64,000 nucleotides of DNA from DASQFI01 sp035633215. Its GTDB lineage: Bacteria; Acidobacteriota; Vicinamibacteria; Vicinamibacterales; SCN-69-37. The stretch spans positions 124,001 to 188,000 of the forward strand of contig DASQFI010000010.1 of the NCBI GenBank assembly GCA_035633215.1. The letters are read 5' to 3'. This document shows, one piece after another, positions 48,314 to 56,215 of this stretch. The position numbers and the translations under genes are program-made. Position 1 is the first letter of the stretch. Every line of letters begins with the position of its first letter. Under the pieces are notes generated by a model. The model was not told the DNA's origin and made no database searches. It saw only the letters and a program-made list of their open reading frames with translations.

Positions 48314-50986
48314 ATGCGGCCCGACCAGCTCGAGTTCGACGACGAGATCCGCAGCCACATGGCCATCAGTGTGCAGGAGCGGATCGAGCAGGGCGAGGAT
48401 CCGGAAGCCGCTCGTCTCGCCGCGCTCCGCGAATTCGGCAACGTCACGCTGATGCGGGAGTCGATGCGAGACGTCTGGCGTCCCCGGTGGATCGAACTGG
48501 CCGAGCGACTCTGGCAGGACCTGCGGATCGCGTCCCGCTCGCTCATGCGTGCCAAGGGTCTCGCCGTCGCCGTCGCGGTGACGCTCGCGCTTGGCATCGG
48601 CGCCAACGCCGCCATGTTCAGCGTCGTCCGTCAGGTCCTCCTGCGGCCGCTCGTCAATCGCGAGGCCGATCGGCTGATCTACATCCGTCAACTTGCGCCC
48701 GGCATCGGCGCGGAGAACATCACGTTCTCGGTGCCGGAAGTGCGCGATCTCCGATCACGCGCGACCACTATCAGCGCGTTCGGCGAGTTCTCGACGATCG
48801 ACTTCCCGATGGTCGGCTTCGGCGAGCCACGGGTCGTGAAGGCGGGCGTCGTCGACGGCTCGTACTTCGACGTCATGGGCTTGCGCCCGGTGATCGGCCG
48901 GCTGCTCAACGCGTCAGACGATGGTCCTGATGCCGCCGCCGTGGCGGTCCTGACGCACCGGTTCTGGAGTCATTCGTTGGGCCGCGATCCGGCGGTGGTC
49001 GGCAAGACGATCCGCCTGGGCTCGCGCAGCGCCATGGTCGTCGGCGTCCTCGAGCCGTCGGTGCCGTATCCGGCCGACACCGAGATCATCGCGAACATGG
49101 TGACGAGCCCGCATCACCTCGGCGCGACCATGGACACGCTGCGCACGCACCGCATGACGGAGCTCTTCGGCCGGCTCGCGCCGGGCGCCACGATCGACCA
49201 GGCGCGCGCCGAGCTGACCGCCGCGCACGCGGATCTGGTCCGACTGCATCCCGATGCGTACCTGACGAGCGCGAACATGCAGCTCACCGTCACGCCTCTG
49301 CGCGACCAAATCACCGCGCCGGCGCGGACGATCCTGCTCGTACTGCTCGCCGCGGCCGGAGTCGTGTTCGCGATTGCCTGCTCGAATGTCGTGAACCTGA
49401 TTCTGGCGCGTACCGTGCGGCGCGAGCGGGAACTCATCGTGCGCGCGGCGCTTGGCGCAAGCACCGGCGCGCTCCGGCGGACGCTCCTCGCCGAAAGCCT
49501 CCTGCTCTGTGGCGCCGGCGCGGTCCTGGGCGTGCTGCTGGCGCGCCCGCTCGTGACCGTGCTCAGCCAGTTCGCGTCGCGGTTTTCGGTGCTGGCCAAC
49601 GACGTGGCCGTCGATGCGACTCTGCTCTGGGTCGGCGCCGGGCTGGCGATCGTCGCGGCCGTCGTGCTCGCGTACGTCCCACGGCTTCCCGCCTCCGTTC
49701 CCGCCACTTCGTGGCTTCGGCGGGCAAGCCGCGGAGATGGTCACAGCGGCATGACCGGACCAAGTCTGGCGAACGGCGGCGTACGGATCACGCCAGCCAC
49801 GAACCGGCGCCTGCGCGCCTTTGCCATCACCCAGATCGCGCTCTCGTTCGTGCTCGTCGCCGCCGCGGGCATGCTCGTCGCCGCGCTTGTGTCGCTCCAG
49901 CGCGTACAGACCGGCTTTGAGATGCGCCAGGTGCTCGCGCTCGACGTGCCGCTGTCGATCGAGGCCGCGGGTCCGGAGACGATCACGTTCCTGCAGGAAG
50001 CGACCCGGCGTGTCGACGAGCTGCCAGGCGTCGAGCACGTCTCGGTCGGGAACTTCGTGCCGTGGCGCGATGCCGGCACCTTTGGCGCGGGCGTCCGGTT
50101 CCTCGTCGAGGGCTACACGCCGGCCGAGGGCGAGGACAATCCCCTGGCGCGCTTTCGAATCGTCGGACCGGGCTATTTCGCGACTCTCGGCGTGCCGATG
50201 ATCGCCGGCCGCGATTTCACGGACGCGGATCGCAGCGACGGCGCGCTCGTCGTGATCGTGAGCCAGAGCCTCGCGCAGCGGATGTTCCCCAGCGGCGACG
50301 CGTTGAATCGCCGCTTCTGGTGGACCGATGCCTATTTTGGCAAGGCCCTGCCGCGCCGCATCGTCGGCATCGTGGCGAGCGTGGACGACGAAAGCGTCGT
50401 CCCGGGCGCGCCGATGACGGTGTATCAACCGCTCCGCCAGATGCCGTTCGCCAATCGCATGTTCGTGCAGACGGCGGGGGATCCGTACTCGGTCGTCGAG
50501 CCGGTGAGGCGGATCATTCACGAGATGTCCGCCGATCAGCCCGTGGAGCGGGCGGCCACGCTCGAAGACGTCCGGTCCCAGGTGCTGACGCCGGATCGGC
50601 TCAACGCGTTCGTGCTGTCGGGGTTTGGCGGAGTGGCGCTGCTCATCGCGGTCGTGGGCATCGCGGGCGTGCTGGCGTTCTCGGTGAGCGCGCGCACGCC
50701 GGAGTTCGGGCTGCGGCTCGCCATGGGGTCGACGCGACGTCACCTGCTCGCGCGCGTGCTGTCGGAGGGCGCGACGATCGCGGCCATTGGCGTGGCCGTC
50801 GGCGCCATGACCGGGTACGCGCTCGCTGGCGTCGCCGCGAGCTATTTCGGGAACATCCGGCTTCCGGGCGCTCTGCCCGTGGTCGGCGCGGCAGTCGTGC
50901 TCATGAGCGCCGCCGTCGTGGCGTCGCTGATGCCGGCCGGTCGCGCGTCACGCGTCGACGTCGTCCAGGCGCTGCGGACGGAGTAG
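48314..50986 (+). CDS. ADOP-type permease with prefix domain, PadR-linked
   Basis: 890 residues. Prefix domain FDDEIRSHMAISVQERIEQG and AARLAALREFGNVTLMRESM; helix 1 GLAVAVAVTLALGIGANAAM; two MacB-core/FtsX units with ERELIVRAALGASTGALRRT in the first and EFGLRLAMGSTRRHLLARVL in the last; end SRVDVVQALRTE. Between the two units there is an unusual Arg/Ser/Gly stretch (ASVPATSWLRRASRGDGHSG) whose DNA contains a small palindrome, possibly a repeat picked up in frame. AAGGA lies before the ATG. Confidence 0.9.
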   Translation: MRPDQLEFDDEIRSHMAISVQERIEQGEDPEAARLAALREFGNVTLMRESMRDVWRPRWIELAERLWQDLRIASRSLMRAKGLAVAVAVTLALGIGANAAMFSVVRQVLLRPLVNREADRLIYIRQLAPGIGAENITFSVPEVRDLRSRATTISAFGEFSTIDFPMVGFGEPRVVKAGVVDGSYFDVMGLRPVIGRLLNASDDGPDAAAVAVLTHRFWSHSLGRDPAVVGKTIRLGSRSAMVVGVLEPSVPYPADTEIIANMVTSPHHLGATMDTLRTHRMTELFGRLAPGATIDQARAELTAAHADLVRLHPDAYLTSANMQLTVTPLRDQITAPARTILLVLLAAAGVVFAIACSNVVNLILARTVRRERELIVRAALGASTGALRRTLLAESLLLCGAGAVLGVLLARPLVTVLSQFASRFSVLANDVAVDATLLWVGAGLAIVAAVVLAYVPRLPASVPATSWLRRASRGDGHSGMTGPSLANGGVRITPATNRRLRAFAITQIALSFVLVAAAGMLVAALVSLQRVQTGFEMRQVLALDVPLSIEAAGPETITFLQEATRRVDELPGVEHVSVGNFVPWRDAGTFGAGVRFLVEGYTPAEGEDNPLARFRIVGPGYFATLGVPMIAGRDFTDADRSDGALVVIVSQSLAQRMFPSGDALNRRFWWTDAYFGKALPRRIVGIVASVDDESVVPGAPMTVYQPLRQMPFANRMFVQTAGDPYSVVEPVRRIIHEMSADQPVERAATLEDVRSQVLTPDRLNAFVLSGFGGVALLIAVVGIAGVLAFSVSARTPEFGLRLAMGSTRRHLLARVLSEGATIAAIGVAVGAMTGYALAGVAASYFGNIRLPGALPVVGAAVVLMSAAVVASLMPAGRASRVDVVQALRTE

Positions 50987-50996
50987 TCCCGACTTC

Positions 50997-51013
50997 GCTC
51001 GCCTGCGGCGAGC
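50997..51013 (+). terminator. Hairpin after the permease (terminator-like or repeat)
   Basis: GCTCGCC-TGC-GGCGAGC, a perfect 7-bp stem with a 3-nt loop, begins 10 nt after the permease stop. There is no T-run after it, so intrinsic termination is doubtful; it may be part of a dispersed GC-rich repeat. Confidence 0.35.
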
Positions 51014-51056
51014 TTCGTCGAGGCAAGCAAGATCAGACAGACAAGTGAGATCAGAT

Positions 51057-52901
51057 ATGGCAGAAACACACGCGTCGGCTCCTCGCAAACCGATCCGCCT
51101 CTGGCCCGGCGTCGTCCTTGTTGTGCTCCAGTGGCTGGCGATTCTCGGCGTCCCGCGGGTAGTGCCGGATGCCGGAGCCCTGGGGATGATGGGCGCCGTT
51201 CTTTGCGCCGTGCTCGTGCTGCTCTGGTGGGTGTTCTTCAGCCGGGCGCCCTGGTCCGAGCGCCTGGGCGCGATCGCCCTGATGGTGATCGCGGTCCTGC
51301 TGACCAGCCGCCTCGTTCATCTGTCGATCTCCAACGCGGCGATGGGAATGATGCCCTACATCCTATCCATTCCCCTCCTCAGCCTCGCGTTAGTCGGCGC
51401 GGTGGCCGCGACCCGGAATCTGTCCACCGGACGTCGTCGCCTGGCGACGGCTGCCGCGATTCTGCTGTCGGGTTTTCCATTGATGCTCCTGCGCACGGGC
51501 GGGATGAGCGGCGGCGGGGGGTCGGACTTTCACTGGCGCTGGACGCCGACGCCGGAGGAGCGCCTGCTCGCGCAAGGCGATGACGAGGTCCTTGGGCCGC
51601 CGCCGGGCACGTCGCCTGCGCCCGCGCCGGGAACGCCAACTCCGTCGGGTGTGCCGGCCGCAGGCGAACCGGCGAAGAAGCCTGAGCCGGCGCCATCATC
51701 GGCGCCGCCCTCGCCGGCCGTGGCTACGCATACGGACCCGGCATTCGACTGGCCCGGGTTCCGCGGTCCGCAACGCGACGCCATCGTGCGTGGCGTGCGA
51801 ATCGAGACCGACTGGTCGCGCATGCCGCCGGTCGAGTTCTGGCGGCGGCCCATCGGACCGGGCTGGTCGTCGTTCGCCGTTCGCGGCAACCTTTTCTATA
51901 CGCAGGAGCAGCGCGGAGAAGACGAGATCGTCTCCTGTTACAACCTCACCACCGGCAAGCCGGTGTGGCGCCATCGTGACGCGGCTCGATTCTACGAGTC
52001 GAACGGGGGGCCTGGTCCGCGCGGCACGCCAACGCTCGTCAACGGCCGCGTCTACTCGCATGGCGCGACCGGGATCGTCAACGCGCTCGACGCGAGCACC
52101 GGCGCCGTCGTGTGGTCGCGCAACTCGTCCACGGACACCGGTTCGAAAATGCCGGGCTGGGGTTTCGCGAGCTCGCCGCTCGTCGTGAACGATCTCGTCG
52201 TCGTGGCCTCGTCGGGCCGGTTGATCGCGTATGAGGCCGCCACCGGCAAGCCACGCTGGCAGGGTCCCGCAAAAGCCGGCGGCTACGCCTCGCCGCAGCT
52301 CGCGACGATCGCGGGCGTGCCGCAAATCCTGCTGCTCACGGGCGCCGGAATAATCAGCGTGTCACCTGACGATGGCACGATGCTCTGGCAGAACGAATGG
52401 GAAGGCGTGCCCATTCTGCAGCCTGCCCAAATCGAGGACGGCGACCTCTTGATCACGTCGGGCGACATGATGGGCGGGATGGGCATGCGGCGGATTTCAG
52501 TGACGCACGGCGCGTCCGGCTGGAAGGTCGAAGAGCGCTGGACCTCACGCGGCCTCAAGCCGTACTACAGCGATCTGGTCGTCCACAAGGGCTACGCGTT
52601 CGGCTTCGACGGCAACATCCTCGCGTGCATCGATCTCCAGGATGGCCAGAGAAAGTGGAAGGGCGGGCGTTACGGCCAGGGCCAGCTCGTCCTGCTGCGT
52701 GACCAGGACCTGCTCATGGTGCTCTCGGAAGAAGGCGAGCTGGCGCTGGTCAAGGCGACGCCGGATCAGTTCACGGAGGTCGCGAAGGTTCCGGCGATCG
52801 AAGGCAAGACCTGGAACCATCCCGTCTTCGTCGGCGACATGCTGCTCGTGCGCAACGGCGAGGAGATGGCCGCGTTCAAGTTCTTCCTCGCGAACCGCTG
52901 A
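51057..52901 (+). CDS. Membrane-anchored PQQ-like beta-propeller protein (BamB-like)
   Basis: 614 residues. The N-terminal 130 residues hold four or five membrane helices (VVLVVLQWLAILGVPRVVPD; GALGMMGAVLCAVLVLLWWV; LGAIALMVIAVLLTSRLV). A Pro/Ala-rich linker of about 50 residues (PPGTSPAPAPGTPTPSGVPA) leads to a PQQ-type propeller: FDWPGFRGPQRDAIVRGVRI, NLTTGKPVWRHRDAARFYES, NALDASTGAVVWSRNSSTDT, AYEAATGKPRWQGPAKAGGY. The W-x-G-x-x-R start and A-x-T-G-x-x-x-W blades resemble BamB and quinoprotein dehydrogenases, but no quinone-binding residues or heme site are evident. ATG 51057 is preferred to an upstream GTG. Confidence 0.82.
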   Translation: MAETHASAPRKPIRLWPGVVLVVLQWLAILGVPRVVPDAGALGMMGAVLCAVLVLLWWVFFSRAPWSERLGAIALMVIAVLLTSRLVHLSISNAAMGMMPYILSIPLLSLALVGAVAATRNLSTGRRRLATAAAILLSGFPLMLLRTGGMSGGGGSDFHWRWTPTPEERLLAQGDDEVLGPPPGTSPAPAPGTPTPSGVPAAGEPAKKPEPAPSSAPPSPAVATHTDPAFDWPGFRGPQRDAIVRGVRIETDWSRMPPVEFWRRPIGPGWSSFAVRGNLFYTQEQRGEDEIVSCYNLTTGKPVWRHRDAARFYESNGGPGPRGTPTLVNGRVYSHGATGIVNALDASTGAVVWSRNSSTDTGSKMPGWGFASSPLVVNDLVVVASSGRLIAYEAATGKPRWQGPAKAGGYASPQLATIAGVPQILLLTGAGIISVSPDDGTMLWQNEWEGVPILQPAQIEDGDLLITSGDMMGGMGMRRISVTHGASGWKVEERWTSRGLKPYYSDLVVHKGYAFGFDGNILACIDLQDGQRKWKGGRYGQGQLVLLRDQDLLMVLSEEGELALVKATPDQFTEVAKVPAIEGKTWNHPVFVGDMLLVRNGEEMAAFKFFLANR

Positions 52902-52914
52902 ACGGAATTGATTG

Positions 52915-52938
52915 ATCGATCTATCGATCCATCGATCT
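52915..52938. repeat. Three tandem 8-mers ATCGATC(T/C)
   Basis: ATCGATCT, ATCGATCC and ATCGATCT follow one another (the first two one base-frame apart at 52915-52922, 52923-52930, then 52931-52938) in the 93-nt gap before the kinase-STAND gene. The stretch is AT-rich against the GC-rich background and contains overlapping ATCGAT palindromes. It could be a regulator site; nothing more can be said. Confidence 0.6.
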
Positions 52939-52979
52939 ATTGAAGGGGTGAAGAGGTTCCGGCTCGCGGTTCCGGGCGG

Positions 52980-52985
52980 TACACT
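52980..52985 (+). promoter_or_regulatory. -10 box TACACT, probable leaderless start
   Basis: TACACT ends 9 nt before the GTG at 52995, without a Shine-Dalgarno site in between. The hexamer is the same as that before the kinase at 13119. Confidence 0.45.
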
Positions 52986-52994
52986 TCAGTCGCC

Positions 52995-55961
52995 GTGCCT
53001 CCCGACACCCCCGCCGCCGGCCATCCCGAGTTCCCCGGCTACCGTGTCGAGCGGGAGCTCGGCAGCGGCGGCATGGCGACGGTCTACGTCGCCGAGGATC
53101 TGAAGCATCGCCGCCGCGTCGCCGTGAAAGTCATCAAGCCGGAGGTCGCGCAATCGATCGGCGGCGACAGGTTTCTCAGAGAAATCGAGGTCACCGCCGG
53201 TCTCAGTCACCCCAACATCCTCCCGCTCTTCGACTCGGGCCTGGCCGATGGGCGGCTCTACTACGTCATGCCGCTGGTCGCCGGCGAAACGCTGCGTGCG
53301 CGTCTCGCGCGCGAGAGGCAGCTGTCGATCGAGGAGGCGGTGCGGCTGACGAGAGAAATGGCGAGCGCGCTCACGTACGCACATCAACAGGGCACGGTGC
53401 ATCGCGACATCAAGCCCGAGAACATCCTGCTCAGCGCGGGCATCGCGCTTCTGGCCGATTTCGGGATCGCGCACTCGATTCATGCGGCCGCCGACAGCGA
53501 TCAGACGATCGCCGCGACGCGCGTCGGGTCCCTGCTCGGCACGCCGGGGTACATGAGCCCGGAACAGATCACGGGCGCGTTCGTTGACGCGCGGTCCGAC
53601 GTGTACGCGCTGGCCTGCGTGCTCTTCGAGATGCTGGCGGGTCAGCCGCCGTTCGTCGCCGCCTCGGCCGACGCGTTGTTCGGCATGCACCTGTCCGCTT
53701 CGCCGCGATCCGTCATGGACCTTCGTCCGGCGGTGCCCCCGGCCCTGGCGGAAGCCGTTGCGCGAGCGCTCGCGAAAGCCCCCGCCGATCGGTTCGACAC
53801 GGCAGCTGGGTTCTCGGACGCGATCGCGGCGGCGGTTGCTGGCCCGGCCACTCCAGCCGCGGCCGGCCTCCAGACGACGCGTTCGCACAACCTGCCGCGC
53901 CTGCGGACGCACTTCATCGGCCGCGAGCGGGAGCTCGCCGAGTGCGCGCGCCTGCTCGACGCCGCGCCGCTCCTGACGATCACCGGCATCGGCGGGGGCG
54001 GCAAGACGCGACTGGCGCTGCAGCTGGCCGAGCGTCTCCTTGGCCGGTTTCCCGATGGGGTGTGGTTCGTCGATCTCGCGCCGCTCACCGACGGCGATCG
54101 AGTGACGGCGGCGCTCGCCGCCGCGATGGGTGTGCGCGAGATCGCCGGCGAGGAGCCCGTCGACACCATCAAGGCGGCCCTGCAAGCCAAGCGCGTCCTC
54201 GTGGTCCTCGACAACTGCGAGCACGTCCTGAGCGCGGCCGCCACGCTCGCCAATCATTTGTTGTCCGTCGAGGACGTCCGTCTCCTCGCCACCAGCCGCG
54301 AAGGCATCGGGATCGAAGGCGAGCGTCTCTTTGCGCTCCGCTCCCTCGGGGTCCCGCCGCCGCACGCTTCAGGGAACGTCGACGACCTGCGTGAGGTGGA
54401 CGCGGTGAAGCTGTTCGTCGATCGCGCCCAGCTCGCCGTGCATGATTTCGCGCTCACCGGCACGAACGCCGCGGCGGTCGCCGACATCTGCCGCCGGCTC
54501 GACGGCATTCCGCTCGCGATCGAGCTGGCCGCGGCCCGCGTCCGCGTCCTTCCCGCCGAGCAGATTCGGGCGAAGCTCGATGATCGCTTCAAGCTGCTCA
54601 CTGGCGGCAGCAAGGTGGCCCTCGCGCGGCATCAGACACTTCGGGCAACGCTTCAGTGGAGCTACGACCTGCTGACGCCTGGAGAGCGTCAGCTGCTCAG
54701 CGCGCTGTCCGTCTTCGCCGGCGGCTGGACGCTGCCACACGCGGCACACGTGTGGTCGGACAGCGGCGACGAATTCGAGACACTGGAGCTGCTCGGCCGG
54801 CTCATCGAAAAGTCGCTCGTCGTGCTCGATCGCGATCGCGCAGGCGAGCCGCGCTACGGGCTGCTCGAGACTGTCCGGCAATACGCGAGGGATGGCTTGA
54901 ACGACGCCGGAGAAGCCGCGGCCGCCAGATCCCGGCATGCCCTGGCATTCATGGATCTCGCGCGGCGCGGCTATGTCGAGCGGTTCGAGCGGGAACAACA
55001 CTGGACGGCGCTCCTCGACACCGAGCACGACAACCTTCGCGCGGCGCTCGAGTTCCTCCGCGAAGCGAATGCCGAACAGTATCTGGAGCTCGCCGGCGCG
55101 CTCGCCTGGTTCTGGCAGGCCCGCTCACATCTCACCGAGGGCCGCGAGCACCTGTCGGCCGCGCTCGCTGGCTCGCCGGTGGAACCGCCCCGCCCCGCGA
55201 GAGCTCAAGCGTTGTGGGGCGCGGCCCGAATCATCGCGTGGCAGGGTTCGGCGGCCGCCGGACGACCGATGATGGAGCAGGCGCTCCAGATCTGGCGCCA
55301 CCTCGAGAACCTTCCGGAGGTGGCGCTTGCGCTCGAGGGAATCGGGTGGATGGAGTTCATTGGCGGAGAGGACGAGACCGCGTTGAAGACCTTCCAGGAA
55401 AGCCTACGCATTCAGCGGGAGCACGGCGACCCGTTCTTGATCAACCGGGCGATGGTCGCGGTCGCGCAGGTGCTGGTCGCGCTCTTCCGCGCCGATGAAG
55501 CCAGGCCCATGGCCCGCGAGATCATCGCGTTTTCACACGCCAGGGGTGATCGCAACAACGAACACTTCGGCTGGCACTTCCTCGCGGACTGCGCGCTCAT
55601 TGACGGCAAGTGTTCAGAGAGCCTCGAGCTGTACCGGGAGAGTCTGCGGCACGCGCAGGCGATCGGCGACCGGCTCGAGATGAGCTTCGAAGTCCAGGGC
55701 GTGGCGATGTCTCTCGCAGGGCTCGGCCGGCACGATGAGGCGCTCCGGCTCGCTGCCGCGGCCAAAGCGGAGTGGGTACGGCTCGGCGTGGATCTTCACC
55801 TGCGGTTCTGGGACGCGCTGCTCGAGAGGTACATCGGCGGGGCCCGGCGTGCGGTCGGTGAGGAGGCGGCCCGACGCGTGGAAGAAGGACCGGCCATTCC
55901 GTTCGAGGAGGCGATGGCGACGGCGCTCGCCCCCGCTACCGGCTCGGTGTCTGAGTGCTAA
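52995..55961 (+). CDS. Ser/Thr kinase fused to STAND ATPase and TPR-like repeats
   Basis: 988 residues, no membrane helix. Residues 14-280: kinase domain (LGSGGMATVYVAEDLKHRRR, HRDIKPEN at His136, DFG at Asp155, TPGYMSPEQ). Residues about 310-620: an AfsR/MalT-like STAND NTPase (HFIGRERELAECARLLDAAP, Walker A GIGGGGKTRLALQ near 330, Walker B VLVVLDNCEHV, LATSREGIGIEGERLFAL, GIPLAIELAAARV). Residues about 700-950: helical TPR-like repeats (ALAGALEGIGWMEF-type units; LELYRESLRHAQAIGDRLEM). It looks like a signalling switch in which the ATPase-TPR half controls or is controlled by the kinase. A GTG start fits the -10 box upstream. Confidence 0.9.
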   Translation: MPPDTPAAGHPEFPGYRVERELGSGGMATVYVAEDLKHRRRVAVKVIKPEVAQSIGGDRFLREIEVTAGLSHPNILPLFDSGLADGRLYYVMPLVAGETLRARLARERQLSIEEAVRLTREMASALTYAHQQGTVHRDIKPENILLSAGIALLADFGIAHSIHAAADSDQTIAATRVGSLLGTPGYMSPEQITGAFVDARSDVYALACVLFEMLAGQPPFVAASADALFGMHLSASPRSVMDLRPAVPPALAEAVARALAKAPADRFDTAAGFSDAIAAAVAGPATPAAAGLQTTRSHNLPRLRTHFIGRERELAECARLLDAAPLLTITGIGGGGKTRLALQLAERLLGRFPDGVWFVDLAPLTDGDRVTAALAAAMGVREIAGEEPVDTIKAALQAKRVLVVLDNCEHVLSAAATLANHLLSVEDVRLLATSREGIGIEGERLFALRSLGVPPPHASGNVDDLREVDAVKLFVDRAQLAVHDFALTGTNAAAVADICRRLDGIPLAIELAAARVRVLPAEQIRAKLDDRFKLLTGGSKVALARHQTLRATLQWSYDLLTPGERQLLSALSVFAGGWTLPHAAHVWSDSGDEFETLELLGRLIEKSLVVLDRDRAGEPRYGLLETVRQYARDGLNDAGEAAAARSRHALAFMDLARRGYVERFEREQHWTALLDTEHDNLRAALEFLREANAEQYLELAGALAWFWQARSHLTEGREHLSAALAGSPVEPPRPARAQALWGAARIIAWQGSAAAGRPMMEQALQIWRHLENLPEVALALEGIGWMEFIGGEDETALKTFQESLRIQREHGDPFLINRAMVAVAQVLVALFRADEARPMAREIIAFSHARGDRNNEHFGWHFLADCALIDGKCSESLELYRESLRHAQAIGDRLEMSFEVQGVAMSLAGLGRHDEALRLAAAAKAEWVRLGVDLHLRFWDALLERYIGGARRAVGEEAARRVEEGPAIPFEEAMATALAPATGSVSEC

Positions 55962-55999
55962 GCTGCGTTGGCACACCTTGAAGACGTCCAGCGAGCTCA

Positions 56000-56215
56000 A
56001 TGTCTGTTCTTCCGACAGAACCCATCGGCAGCATTCCGAGGCCTCCGCACTTGATCGAGGCCATCGCGGCAGCGGGCGGCACGAGCACCTGCGACGACTG
56101 CGGGTTCTCGCCGTTCTGCGACGACACGACAACGAGCCGGACGACGGCGTTCGCAAAGATCCGCGCCCGGGTCGAAGGCACCGCACTGGCCGGCGAGCGA
56201 CTCATGGGGCGATAG
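56000..56215 (+). pseudogene. MetE-like methyltransferase, internally deleted relic
   Basis: A 71-codon frame. The first 22 residues (LPTEPIGSIPRPPHLIEAIA) match the N-terminus and the last 45 (CDDCGFSPFCDDTTTSRTTA then FAKIRARVEGTALAGERL) the C-terminus of the cobalamin-independent methionine-synthase-like family (UROD/MetE fold). The roughly 300 residues between, including the barrel, are absent, yet the frame is kept. CDDCGF is close to the zinc-binding C-terminal Cys region. The product cannot be an enzyme. Its stop TAG shares a base with the GTG start of the next gene. Confidence 0.7.

Noticed and set aside
49685..49735. Possible dispersed repeat inside the last PadR-linked permease
   Set aside because: A small palindrome (GCCAC-TTC-GTGGC) and GGCGGGCAAGCC are present, but resemblance to the hairpin at 50997-51013 is too loose to call a shared repeat.
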